Positions 18,317-26,715 of a stretch of 56,662 nucleotides of DNA are shown piece after piece; position 1 is the first letter of the stretch; every line of letters starts with the position of its first letter. This stretch comes from an uncultured Rhodocyclaceae bacterium (GTDB lineage: Bacteria > Pseudomonadota > Gammaproteobacteria > Burkholderiales > Rhodocyclaceae). The notes under the pieces were generated by a model that worked only from the letters and a program-made list of their open reading frames with translations, ran no database searches and was not told the origin of the DNA. A program made the position numbers and the translations under genes. The stretch lies in the NCBI GenBank assembly GCA_900549295.1, contig URNG01000004.1, forward strand, positions 1 through 56,662, written 5' to 3'.

Positions 18317-19186
18317 ATGAGCCTGCTGATCGATTACCCTTTTCCCGGCGCGGGCGCCTGGGTCGAGCATTTCGCCGGCATCGAGCTTCCCATCCTGCGT
18401 CTGACCGCCAGCCGCCTGGCAGAATTGCGCGACACCGCCGACAACATCAACACCCGCGCCCTGGCCCAGATCGTGGGTCATGACCCGCTCATGACGCTGC
18501 GTCTCTTTCGCACCATGAAAGCCAACCGCTCGGCGCGGCAGAATGCTGAAATCACCACCATCGAGCGCGTGCTGGTGATGATCGGTACCGAACGTTTCTA
18601 TGAGAGCTGCCGGGAACTGCCCATCATCGAGCAGCAATTGAAGGGCTACCCCAAAGCCATGCTCGGTTTGTTGAAGAGCATTGCCCGCAGCCGCCAGGCT
18701 TCGATCTGGGCACGCGATTGGGCGCTGTTGCGGCAGAACACGCGTTTCGAGGAAATTGCGCTGGCCGCACTGCTGCACGAGTTCGTGGACATCCTGATGC
18801 ACTGCTTCGCCCCCAATCTCGCCGTGCAAGCCCGCGAACGCCTCGTCACCCACCCCGGCCTGCGCAGCAGGGCGGTGCAGGAAGCCGTTTTCGGCGCGCC
18901 GCTGGACGACATCATGCGAGCGCTGGTCGAATTGTGGGGCTTGCCGGAGCTGCTGCTGTCCCTGCTCGACCCCGCCGACGCCGAAACCGCCAACGTGCGC
19001 AACGTCAATCTCGCGCTCGACCTGGCTCGCCACACCGCCAACGGCTGGAATGATCCGGCGCTGCCGGACGACCTGCGCGCCATCCAGGAACTGCTGTTCA
19101 TCGGCCACAGCCACCTGCTGGAACGCCTGGGCGCGCCGGAAGAAATGATCCAGGCCGCCCGTCTGGCGGAAGCCGCCGACACCTGA
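18317..19186 (+). CDS. HDOD domain signalling protein
   Basis: A 289-residue soluble protein whose first ~200 residues match an HDOD domain: a helical opening ending in LPILRLTASRLAEL, the VGHDPLMTLRLFRTMK segment, and ALLHEFVDILMHCFAP. HDOD domains are relatives of HD phosphohydrolases that lack the full metal site and act in signal transduction. It is followed by a 49-base gap to the DUF599 gene and preceded closely by the double receiver. Function is unknown; a regulatory role downstream of the receiver protein is inferred from the pairing. Confidence 0.8.
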   Translation: MSLLIDYPFPGAGAWVEHFAGIELPILRLTASRLAELRDTADNINTRALAQIVGHDPLMTLRLFRTMKANRSARQNAEITTIERVLVMIGTERFYESCRELPIIEQQLKGYPKAMLGLLKSIARSRQASIWARDWALLRQNTRFEEIALAALLHEFVDILMHCFAPNLAVQARERLVTHPGLRSRAVQEAVFGAPLDDIMRALVELWGLPELLLSLLDPADAETANVRNVNLALDLARHTANGWNDPALPDDLRAIQELLFIGHSHLLERLGAPEEMIQAARLAEAADT

Positions 19187-19234
19187 GATTCGCCGGCTGG
19201 CGCCCTGCGCCGGAAACGATCCCGCCACGACACC

Positions 19235-19930
19235 ATGCACGCCCTTCCCCACCTCACCCTCATCGACTGGCTGGCGCTGGCCACCTTCTTCGCCTGCTGG
19301 GGCGGCTACGCCTGGTTTTCCGAGCACAGCCGGCGCGGCGCGCACGGCCTGAACAGCACCTCGCAGCGCTATCGCCTGCTCTGGGCCTACCGAATGCTGG
19401 AGCGCGACATGCGCGTCGCCGATTCCGCCCTGATCGGCAATCTGGTGACCAGCGTGTCCTTTTACGCCAACACCACCATCTACATCATCGCCGGCCTGAT
19501 CGCCGCCCTCGGCGCGGCCGACCAGTTGCTCGGACTGGCGGCGGATCTGCCCTTCGCCGCGCCGGGCAACCGCGAACTGCTCGAAATCAAGCTGATGCTG
19601 GTGCTCGGCTCCTTCGTCTTCGCCTATTTCAAATTCACCTGGGCGCTGCGCCAGTTCAACCTGCTTTCCATCCTGGTCGGCGCCGCGCCGCAGGGCCGCG
19701 CCGGCGCGCCGGAAATCGACGCCTACGCCCGCCGTCTGGCCAGCGCCAACAGTCTGGCCGGCGACGATTTCAACCGCGGCATCCGCGCCTATTACTTCGG
19801 GCTGGCCGCCGCCGTCTGGCTGCTCAACCCGCTGATCTGCGCGCTGGCCTCGCTCGCCATCCTGATCGTCCTCTACCGCCGCGACTACCGCTCGCCCGCG
19901 CTGGCCGCCTTGCGGGAGGATGCGGATTGA
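19235..19930 (+). CDS. DUF599 family membrane protein
   Basis: A 231-residue protein with about four membrane segments (about residues 9-26, 70-95, 116-135 and 187-213). RMLERDMRVADSALIGNLVTSVSFYANTTIYI in the middle is the conserved core of the DUF599 family, found in many proteobacteria with no known function. It ends the plus-strand series that starts with the double receiver. The 109 bases after it contain no gene before the convergent DUF454 gene. Confidence 0.82.
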   Translation: MHALPHLTLIDWLALATFFACWGGYAWFSEHSRRGAHGLNSTSQRYRLLWAYRMLERDMRVADSALIGNLVTSVSFYANTTIYIIAGLIAALGAADQLLGLAADLPFAAPGNRELLEIKLMLVLGSFVFAYFKFTWALRQFNLLSILVGAAPQGRAGAPEIDAYARRLASANSLAGDDFNRGIRAYYFGLAAAVWLLNPLICALASLAILIVLYRRDYRSPALAALREDAD

Positions 19931-20039
19931 GTTCAGCCGGGTCGGCATAGAACCGGTAGCCCCGCAGAAGCCCCACATTGAGCCGAGTTGCCCGGGTCAT
20001 GGACCCTGACCCGCATCACGGCACCCGCACGCCCTCTCC

Positions 20040-20393
20040 CTACTCGCTCGGCCGCGACCACATCCAGGCGAGAATGGCCGCGCCCAGCGCCGCGGGCAGG
20101 TAGCGCCAGTCGCCGGGCAGATTGATCCAGCCGCTGATGGCGCTGATCGCCAGCATGCCGGTGGCGAGCCATTTGCCGAGCGGCGGAATCGCGCCGCGCT
20201 CCCTCCAGGCGGTAATCAGGGGGCCGAAGGTGGGATGGGCGAGCAGTTTCGCTTCCCATGCCGGGTGCGAGCGGCCGAAGAAATAGGCGGCCAGGATCAG
20301 AAAGGGCGTCGTCGGCATGATGGGCAGCATGGCGCCGACCACGGCCAGCACCAGCGACAGGCCGCCCAGCACGCGATAGACCGGTTTCTTCAT
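20040..20393 (-). CDS. DUF454 (YbaN-like) inner-membrane protein
   Basis: A 117-residue membrane protein beginning MKKPVYRVLGGLSLVLAVVG, with the family signature PIMPTTPFLILAAYFFGRSHP. There are two N-terminal and two C-terminal hydrophobic segments. This matches the YbaN/DUF454 family of unknown function. Its ATG overlaps the LysR stop codon (TGATG), so it is translationally coupled to the regulator. An alternative long frame extending further upstream lies over the lysR gene and is not used. Confidence 0.85.
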   Translation of the reverse strand: MKKPVYRVLGGLSLVLAVVGAMLPIMPTTPFLILAAYFFGRSHPAWEAKLLAHPTFGPLITAWRERGAIPPLGKWLATGMLAISAISGWINLPGDWRYLPAALGAAILAWMWSRPSE

Positions 20394-21295
20394 CAGCGCA
20401 TTTCCCAGTAACTCGAACGACCGTAATTGTCGCGCAAGAGGTCGATGAACAGGCGCACCCGCAGCGGCAGATGGCGACGCTGCGGAAAAACGGCATAAAT
20501 GCCCATCGGCGGCGCCTGCCAGGCGTCGAGCACGGTGGTCAGCCGGCCTTCGCCGAGGTCGCGCCCGACTTCCCACAGCGACCGCCAGGCCAGCCCGCGC
20601 CCGGCCAGCGCCCATTCGTGCAGCACCGCGCCATCGTTGCAGGAAAAGCTGCCCGTCACCTTGTAAGTGCGCGCTTCGCCTCGCGCCGGGTCGCGGAAAA
20701 TCCAGCCGCGCTGCGGCCCGAGCGCCAGACAGTCGTGCGCCGCCAGATCGTCCGGCGCGCGCGGCACGCCATGCGCCACCAGATAGGAAGGGCTGGCCAC
20801 CACCACCCGGCGCATTTCGCCCAGGCGCACGCTGACCAGACTGGAATCGGTCAGTTCGCCGATACGGATGGCGCAGTCGATGTTTTCGTTGATGAGATCG
20901 ACCAGACGATCCGACAAATCCAGATTGACCGTCACTTCCGGGTGCGCCTGCATGAAATCGGCTACCAGCGGCGCGACGTGGCGCAGACCGAAGCCGGCCG
21001 GGGCGGACACCCGCAGATGCCCGCTGGCCCGCGCCCCGCCCAGGGAAACGGCGGCCTCGGCATTGGCCAGTTCGGTCAGCAGGCGCTGGCATTCCTCGAA
21101 AAACGCCTGCCCTTCGGAAGTCAGCGTCAGTTGCCGCGTCGTGCGCTGCATCAGGCGCACGCCCAGGCGGCTTTCCAGGGCGTCGAGGCGGCGCCCGATC
21201 ATCGCCGGCGTCACGCCTTCCCCGCGCGCCGCGGCCGACAGGCTGCCGCGCTGCGCGGCGACGACGAAGGCGGTCATTTGCTTGAAAACATCCAT
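20393..21295 (-). CDS. LysR family transcriptional regulator
   Basis: A 300-residue LysR-type regulator with an N-terminal winged helix-turn-helix (SLSAAARGEGVTPAMIGRRL at about residues 18-37, LGVRLMQRTTRQLTLT at 44-59) and a C-terminal effector-binding domain. It is divergent from the TauE/SafE permease-aceB pair across a 171-base AT-rich gap. In LysR systems such a divergent target is usually the regulated operon. The inducer is unknown; a small carboxylic acid or anion related to the permease would fit. Confidence 0.9.
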   Translation of the reverse strand: MDVFKQMTAFVVAAQRGSLSAAARGEGVTPAMIGRRLDALESRLGVRLMQRTTRQLTLTSEGQAFFEECQRLLTELANAEAAVSLGGARASGHLRVSAPAGFGLRHVAPLVADFMQAHPEVTVNLDLSDRLVDLINENIDCAIRIGELTDSSLVSVRLGEMRRVVVASPSYLVAHGVPRAPDDLAAHDCLALGPQRGWIFRDPARGEARTYKVTGSFSCNDGAVLHEWALAGRGLAWRSLWEVGRDLGEGRLTTVLDAWQAPPMGIYAVFPQRRHLPLRVRLFIDLLRDNYGRSSYWEMR

Positions 21296-21466
21296 GCGGT
21301 TATTTTATACATCAAGTACAAGATAAATTGCATTTGGCGCAGCTTATCGCACCGCTTGATACACAATATACTCTTATACAAGACTTGAGGCTGGCTTTGC
21401 AGCTGCCTCAGCGCCGACCGGAAGAACAGACCCGCCCCAATCAAACCAACCCGCCCGACACACACG
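21296..21466. promoter_or_regulatory. AT-rich divergent promoter region, lysR / permease-aceB
   Basis: This 171-base region stands out by AT-rich runs around 21301-21390 (TATTTTATACATCAAG, ACAATATACTCTTATAC) in an otherwise GC-rich area. Short repeated CAAG/CTTG elements (ATCAAGTACAAG, GCTTGATAC, ACAAGACTTG) could be LysR operator half-sites. Exact -35/-10 boxes are not clear. Confidence 0.5.
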
Positions 21467-22240
21467 ATGGACGCCCCCTTTTTCCACTACGCCCTCATCG
21501 CCCTCGCCGCCTTCGGCGCGGGCGCGATGAATTCGGTGGCGGGCGGCGGCTCCTTTCTCTCCTTCCCGGCCCTGCTCGCCGTCGGCGTGCCGCCGGTGAC
21601 GGCCAATGCCAGCAATTCGGTCGCCTTGTGGCCCGGCAGTCTGGCCGGTGCCTGGGCCTTCCGCGCCGAATTGCTGCGTTTCAAATCCGCGCTGCTCAGG
21701 CTCACCCTGGTTGCCTTTCTCGGCGGCATCGCGGGCGGCCTCTTGCTGCTCGCTACCTCGAACGCCGCGTTCAGCCGCCTGATTCCCTGGCTGCTGCTGC
21801 TCGCCACCGTGCTCTTCGCCTTCAGCCCGCAGCTTTCCCGCTTTCTCGCCCGGCGGCGGGCAACGGCGGACAGCGCGCATCAGGTCGGGCCAGGCGGGCT
21901 GTTGTTCCAGTTCGTCGTTTCCATTTATGGCGCTTTTTTCGGGGCCGGCATGGGCATCCTCATGCTGGCGGCGCTGGCCATCCAGGGTTTCGAGGACATG
22001 CACGAGATCAACGCCCTGAAAAACTGGCTCTCCGCCGTGATCTATTCCGTGGCCGTGGCGACTTTCGTCATCGCCGGCGCGATTTCCTGGCCGCACACGC
22101 TCGTCATGCTGCTCACCGGCACCCTCGGCGGCTACTGGGGCGCACGGCTGGCGCGGCGCATTCCGGCGCAGTGGCTGCGGCGTTTCATCGTCGCCGTCGG
22201 CGGCTTTCTCACCCTTTACTACTTTTACAAAACCCCTTGA
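21467..22240 (+). CDS. TauE/SafE family permease
   Basis: A 257-residue membrane protein with seven to eight hydrophobic segments. The motifs GAGAMNSVAGGGSFLSFP near the N-terminus and YGAFFGAGMGILMLAAL in the second half are the two related repeats of the TauE/SafE family. Members export or move anions such as sulfite, sulfoacetate or other small acids. aceB starts only 15 bases downstream, with its ribosome-binding site within the gap, so the two are very probably co-transcribed. Its substrate is not known; a link to two-carbon acids follows only from this pairing. Confidence 0.87.
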   Translation: MDAPFFHYALIALAAFGAGAMNSVAGGGSFLSFPALLAVGVPPVTANASNSVALWPGSLAGAWAFRAELLRFKSALLRLTLVAFLGGIAGGLLLLATSNAAFSRLIPWLLLLATVLFAFSPQLSRFLARRRATADSAHQVGPGGLLFQFVVSIYGAFFGAGMGILMLAALAIQGFEDMHEINALKNWLSAVIYSVAVATFVIAGAISWPHTLVMLLTGTLGGYWGARLARRIPAQWLRRFIVAVGGFLTLYYFYKTP

Positions 22241-22255
22241 TCTGAAAGGAAAACC

Positions 22256-23854
22256 ATGAGCGTCCAACTGCCGCAAGGCATGCAAATCACCGCCCCCATC
22301 CAGTCCGAATGGGAAATCATCCTGACACCCGATGCGCTGGCCTTCGTCGCCAAGCTGCACCGCGCTTTCGAGGCCCGCCGCCAGGAATTGCTGAAAGCCC
22401 GCATCGAACGCCAGACCCGTATCGACGCCGGCGAAATGCCGGATTTTCTGCCGGAAACCAAGCACATCCGCGAAGGCGACTGGAAAGTCGCACCAGTGCC
22501 GGCCGCGCTGAAATGCCGCCGCGTCGAAATCACCGGCCCGGTCGAGGCCAAGATGATCATCAACGCCTTCAACTCCGGGGCCGACTCCTACATGACCGAC
22601 TTCGAGGATTCCAACAGCCCGAACTGGGAAAACCAGATCCAGGGCCAGGTGAACCTCTACAAGGCGATCCGCCGCGAACTCTCGTTCAAGAACGAAGCCG
22701 GCAAGGAATACAAGCTCAACGACAAGATCGCCACCTTGCAGATTCGCCCGCGCGGCTGGCATCTGGATGAAAAGCACGTGCTGGTCGACGGTCAGCGCGT
22801 CTCCGGCGGCATCTTCGACTTCGGCCTGGTGTTCTTCCACAACGCCAGGGAGCAAATCGCCCGTGGCGCTGGCCCCTTCTTCTATCTGCCGAAGATGGAA
22901 AGCCATCTGGAAGCCCGCCTGTGGAACGACATCTTCGTCATGGCGCAGGATCACGTCGGCCTGCCGCAGGGTACGATCAAAGCCACGGTGCTGGTCGAAA
23001 CCATTCTCGCCACCTTCGAGATGGAAGAAATCCTCTATGAACTGCGCGAGCATTCCGCCGGCCTGAACGCCGGGCGCTGGGATTACATCTTCTCCTGCAT
23101 CAAGAAGTTCAAGAAAAACAAGGATTTCTGCCTCGCCCAGCGCGGCGCGATCACGATGGAAGTGCCCTTCATGCGCTCCTACGCGCTGGCCCTGGTGCAG
23201 GCCTGCCACAAGCGCGGCGCGCCGGCGATGGGCGGCATGAGCGCGCTGATCCCGATCAAGAACGATCCGGTCGCCAACGAAAAGGCGCTGGCCGGCATCC
23301 GCCACGACAAGACGCGCGACGCCAACGACGGCTTCGACGGCGGCTGGGTGGCCCACCCCGGTCTGGTGCCGATCGCCATGGAAGAATTCGTCAAGGTGCT
23401 CGGCGACAAGCCGAACCAGTTCGAGAAGCAGGTCGAAGGCAGCTTCGGTCCCGCCCAATGGCTCGACTTCCGCCCGACCACGCCGATCACCGAAGCCGGG
23501 CTGCGCAACAACATCAACGTCGGCATCCACTACCTCGGAAGCTGGCTGGCCGGCAACGGCTGCGTACCCATCCACAACCTGATGGAAGACGCCGCCACCG
23601 CCGAAATCTCCCGCTCGCAGGTGTGGCAGTGGGTGGTGTCGCCCAAGGGCATTCTGGACGATGGCCGCAAGGTCACGGTCGACATGGTGCGCCCGATGAT
23701 CGCCGAGGAACTGGCCAAGGTGAAGGCCACCGTCAGCGCCCAGGGCGAGGACACGGCCACCTACGACCAAGCCGCCGAAATCTTCGACCGCATGTCGCTG
23801 ACTCCGGATTACCCGGAGTTCCTGACCCTGCCGCTGTACGAAGCGATGGCCTAA
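22256..23854 (+). CDS. aceB: Malate synthase A
   Basis: A 532-residue type A malate synthase. The family signature REHSAGLNAGRWDYIF lies at residues 264-279, and FEDSNSPNW and GGMSALIPIKNDP are conserved active-site segments. It condenses glyoxylate with acetyl-CoA to give malate, the second step of the glyoxylate shunt; isocitrate lyase is not in this window. AAAGGAAAA precedes the ATG. It follows the TauE/SafE permease by 15 bases and is followed by two strong hairpins. Confidence 0.96.
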   Translation: MSVQLPQGMQITAPIQSEWEIILTPDALAFVAKLHRAFEARRQELLKARIERQTRIDAGEMPDFLPETKHIREGDWKVAPVPAALKCRRVEITGPVEAKMIINAFNSGADSYMTDFEDSNSPNWENQIQGQVNLYKAIRRELSFKNEAGKEYKLNDKIATLQIRPRGWHLDEKHVLVDGQRVSGGIFDFGLVFFHNAREQIARGAGPFFYLPKMESHLEARLWNDIFVMAQDHVGLPQGTIKATVLVETILATFEMEEILYELREHSAGLNAGRWDYIFSCIKKFKKNKDFCLAQRGAITMEVPFMRSYALALVQACHKRGAPAMGGMSALIPIKNDPVANEKALAGIRHDKTRDANDGFDGGWVAHPGLVPIAMEEFVKVLGDKPNQFEKQVEGSFGPAQWLDFRPTTPITEAGLRNNINVGIHYLGSWLAGNGCVPIHNLMEDAATAEISRSQVWQWVVSPKGILDDGRKVTVDMVRPMIAEELAKVKATVSAQGEDTATYDQAAEIFDRMSLTPDYPEFLTLPLYEAMA

Positions 23855-23885
23855 GTTGTAGAAGCCGCGCAAAAATCGCGCAAAT

Positions 23886-23925
23886 CCGGTTCTTCACGGC
23901 CAAACCGTTGGCCGTGAAGAACCGG
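23886..23925. repeat. Perfect 18-base-stem inverted repeat after aceB
   Basis: The arms at 23886-23903 (CCGGTTCTTCACGGCCAA) and 23908-23925 (its exact complement) flank a four-base ACCG loop. No T tract follows. It lies 31 bases after the aceB stop and could protect the 3' end of aceB mRNA, act as a terminator of another type, or be a dispersed palindromic element. Confidence 0.8.
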
Positions 23926-23937
23926 AGACGTACCGCC

Positions 23938-23964
23938 GGCCAGCTTCGCCAAGACAAGCTGGCC
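23938..23964. repeat. Second hairpin after aceB
   Basis: GGCCAGCTT (23938-23946) pairs with AAGCTGGCC (23956-23964) around a nine-base loop, 12 bases beyond the first palindrome. The following ATTTCATT is only weakly T-rich. The two hairpins together isolate aceB from the lrgAB-like pair. Confidence 0.6.
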
Positions 23965-24043
23965 ATTTCATTGCTCCGCTACTTTGCAGCCTCGAATACC
24001 GTTCGTGCTGCATGCTGCCGGATCGCCATCTCCCTGATCGACC

Positions 24044-24394
24044 ATGCTCCCAGCCCTGACCCTGCTTCTCGTTTGCCAGCTCCTGGGCGAAGTCGTCATC
24101 CGCGCCCTGGGTTTGCCGATTCCCGGCCCGGTGCTCGGCCTGCTCTTCCTCTTTCTTCTCCTCCTGGTGCGTGACGGCCCCAGCCCCGAATTGCGCAGCA
24201 CGACACAAACCTTGCTGCAGCATCTGTCGCTCCTGTTCGTACCCGCCGGGGTCGGCGTGGTGCTCCATCTGCGCCTGATTCAGGAAGAATGGCTTGCCAT
24301 TACCGTTGCGCTGTTTGCCAGCACGCTGCTGGCCATGCTGGTCACCGTCACGGTGATGCGTCTGGCGCAAAGCCGCCGGAAAGAAGCGCTATGA
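24044..24394 (+). CDS. LrgA/CidA family membrane protein
   Basis: A 116-residue protein with four membrane segments. LPIPGPVLGLLFLFLLL and LLFVPAGVGVVLHLRL are typical LrgA/CidA motifs. In Firmicutes these are called holin-like; in other bacteria LrgA-LrgB pairs transport pyruvate, and in plants the fused homologue moves glycolate and glycerate. The stop overlaps the lrgB start (ATGA), so the two are made together. Confidence 0.88.
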   Translation: MLPALTLLLVCQLLGEVVIRALGLPIPGPVLGLLFLFLLLLVRDGPSPELRSTTQTLLQHLSLLFVPAGVGVVLHLRLIQEEWLAITVALFASTLLAMLVTVTVMRLAQSRRKEAL

Positions 24395-25113
24395 ACCCGA
24401 CGCCCTTGCACGAAATATGGGTCTATCTGGCTGCCTCGCCGCTCCTGGGTTTGACGCTCACCCTGCTGTCCTATCAGTTTGCCTACACCGTGTACCAACG
24501 CAGCGGTCGGCATCCGCTCGCCAATCCCGTGCTGGTCGCTGTCGCCTGCCTGGGCAGCTTGTTGTGGTTGAGCGGCACGAGCTACGAAACCTATTTTGCC
24601 GGCGCCCAGTTCGTGCATTTTCTCCTCGGCCCGGCCACCGTTGCCCTGGCGGTGCCGCTATATACGCATTTTCGTCAGGTGCGCCGCCTGCTCGGCCCTG
24701 TCGTCCTGGGCTTGCTCGCCGGCAGCAGCGTCGCCATCGTCAGCGCCGTCCTGATTGCCCGCGCCCTGGGAGCCAGCGCCGCGACACAGGCTTCGCTCGC
24801 GCCGAAGTCCGTCACCACGCCGATTGCCATGGGTATTGCCGAGAAAATCGGCGGACTGCCTTCCCTGACCGCAGTGCTGGTGATATTCACCGGCATCATC
24901 GGTGCCGTGATCGGCCCTTGGCTGTTGCAGCGCTTCGGCAGCAAGGATGCCGCCAGCAACGGCTTTGCCATCGGCATCGCGGCGCACGGCATCGGCACTG
25001 CCCGCGCTTTTCAACTCGACGAACAAAGCGGTGCCTTCGCTGCGCTCGCCATGGGTTTGAACGGCCTGTTCACTGCCGCCTTGCTGCCGGCCATCGCCCA
25101 CTGGCTCCTGTAA
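24391..25113 (+). CDS. lrgB: LrgB family membrane protein
   Basis: A 240-residue protein with about seven membrane segments. LAPKSVTTPIAMGIAEKIGG and GIAAHGIGTARAFQ are the LrgB signature segments. The ATG at 24391 overlaps the lrgA stop, so upstream in-frame codons are not used. LrgB works with LrgA in a two-component membrane complex, possibly a transporter of small carboxylates. Proximity to malate synthase makes glycolate or pyruvate plausible, but this is inference. Confidence 0.9.
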   Translation: MNPTPLHEIWVYLAASPLLGLTLTLLSYQFAYTVYQRSGRHPLANPVLVAVACLGSLLWLSGTSYETYFAGAQFVHFLLGPATVALAVPLYTHFRQVRRLLGPVVLGLLAGSSVAIVSAVLIARALGASAATQASLAPKSVTTPIAMGIAEKIGGLPSLTAVLVIFTGIIGAVIGPWLLQRFGSKDAASNGFAIGIAAHGIGTARAFQLDEQSGAFAALAMGLNGLFTAALLPAIAHWLL

Positions 25114-25121
25114 GCAAAGTG

Positions 25122-25448
25122 CTATAGCGGGATGATGTCGGTATCCAGCAGGCTGGGCGAAAAACCGCCCTGCTGCCGCACTTCCTTGCGCCGCAGCATT
25201 TTTTCCTGCACCTGCGGCGGCAGTTCGGTGAACAGGATGAGGTTCTTTTTTATCAGCAGTTCGATGGTGTCTTCCAGCGCCCGCACGAACTCGCGGTCCA
25301 GTTCGTTGAGTTCGTTCTGCCGCCAGCGTTCATGAATGAACTGCAGCACCTCGGGGTCGTCGGCCTGAGCCGGTTCCCGCGCTGCATCGCAGGGCGTCGG
25401 GTGCAGTTCGCAGATCTCCCCCTGGGCATCACGAGCAACATAGAGCAT
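25122..25448 (-). CDS. Conserved small protein of unknown function
   Basis: A 108-residue soluble protein, opening MLYVARDAQGEI and containing FVRALEDTIELLIKKNLILFTELPPQVQEKMLRRK. This resembles a proteobacterial family often carrying the misleading name tryptophan synthase beta-like; no synthase domain is visible. Many acidic and amphipathic helical segments suggest an alpha-helical protein. Convergent with lrgB, 8 bases apart. Function unknown. Confidence 0.7.
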   Translation of the reverse strand: MLYVARDAQGEICELHPTPCDAAREPAQADDPEVLQFIHERWRQNELNELDREFVRALEDTIELLIKKNLILFTELPPQVQEKMLRRKEVRQQGGFSPSLLDTDIIPL

Positions 25449-25552
25449 GTTTTTTCCCCTCGAAGCATGAATTGCCGGCCAGTCTGCCGGAGCGCGCCAA
25501 ACCCTGCAATTGCCCGGAAGGGCAGGCGGGCACGAATGCAGGACGAATGGCC

Positions 25553-26635
25553 TCAGTAATTGCGCACTGGCCCTTTGATCGGCATTTTCGGTTTGCCGTG
25601 GACAGTGGCCGGCGGTACCGGCGCGCCGCCCTTGAGTTTGCGGCTGTCGCCGGAAGTATTCTTGTCCTGCCCGATGATGCGCACCGATTGCTCATTCGGC
25701 TGCTGGCGTTTGGCGGTGATTTCCAGCGCCGTTGCCCGCTGGGCGGCGGGACGGTCCAGGCGTTCGCGGACGATGCGGGCGCGCTCGGCGGCAATCCGCC
25801 GGTCGATGCTGTCGGTGGCGTGCTGCCGCTCGCTCAGGGTCTTGCGCATGGCAAGCAGGGTTTCCAGTTCCGGACTCATGGTCAGCGAACGCTGGGCGGC
25901 GCCCCATTTTTCCTTGGGCTGATTGACCGCCGCCTGGAAGGTTTCCGGGTCGCTCACCAGACGCGCGATGTCCGTGCGATTGTTGCGCATGGCCCATTCC
26001 AGCGCGCCATCGCCCCAGTCGTTGCGCACGTCCACCCGTGCGCCGCGCGCGAGCAGGTTTTTGGCAAGATCGGCATGCCCTTCGTACACCGCCATCATCA
26101 GCACGCTGGAGCCGTTGGTGCTTTGCGCATCGATATCCGCGCCCTGCGCCAGCAGATAGTCGGCCACCGCCGCATGGCCGCCGAATACGGCGTAGTGCAG
26201 GGGTGACCACTGGCGCGGCGCGGTATTGACGCGCGCGCCGCGCTCCAGCAGCCAGCGCACGGCAGCCATCTGCCCGCGCAGGGCCGCCAGCGCCAGCGCC
26301 GTTTCACCGTTGGCGTTGCGCAGATCGAGATCTGCACCGCGCGACAAGAACAGGCGCATGAGTTCGGTATTGCCTTCCCAGGCACCGATCATCAGCCCGG
26401 AACCGATGCGGCTGCCAAGGAAATCGGGAGGCAGACCGGCATCGAGCCAAGCATTTGCCAGTTTCATATCCCCCAGTTCCATCTGGGTGCTGAAAGCGAC
26501 CGGATCGGGCAATTTCACCTCGCCCGCGTCCCAGGGCGCCGCCCAGGCCGGGCAAATGAGGCACACCGCGATTATCATTGCGGCTTGCCGCCTTGTGCGC
26601 CACGTTCCAAGCCACGTTTTCAGCCAACCGTCCAT
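25553..26635 (-). CDS. Exported ankyrin-repeat protein
   Basis: About 360 residues. A signal peptide (hydrophobic core AAMIIAVCLICPAWA, cleavage likely near residue 34) precedes four or more ankyrin repeats at about residues 60-200, with motifs such as NGETALALAALRGQMAAVRW and SPLHYAVFGGHAAVADYLL. The rest is a basic, Pro/Gly-rich tail without recognised domain. Ankyrin repeats bind proteins, so a periplasmic binding or scaffolding role is possible. The ATG at 26635 follows AGGAAAGGA by 5 bases. It is divergent from the TonB-like gene. Confidence 0.8.
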   Translation of the reverse strand: MDGWLKTWLGTWRTRRQAAMIIAVCLICPAWAAPWDAGEVKLPDPVAFSTQMELGDMKLANAWLDAGLPPDFLGSRIGSGLMIGAWEGNTELMRLFLSRGADLDLRNANGETALALAALRGQMAAVRWLLERGARVNTAPRQWSPLHYAVFGGHAAVADYLLAQGADIDAQSTNGSSVLMMAVYEGHADLAKNLLARGARVDVRNDWGDGALEWAMRNNRTDIARLVSDPETFQAAVNQPKEKWGAAQRSLTMSPELETLLAMRKTLSERQHATDSIDRRIAAERARIVRERLDRPAAQRATALEITAKRQQPNEQSVRIIGQDKNTSGDSRKLKGGAPVPPATVHGKPKMPIKGPVRNY

Positions 26636-26715
26636 CGCCGTCCTTTCCTGCCGATTTTCTTCCTGCGCTTTTTTCCACCGCGCCATCCGTTCCCGCCCTT
26701 TGCCCCTATTCTCTC

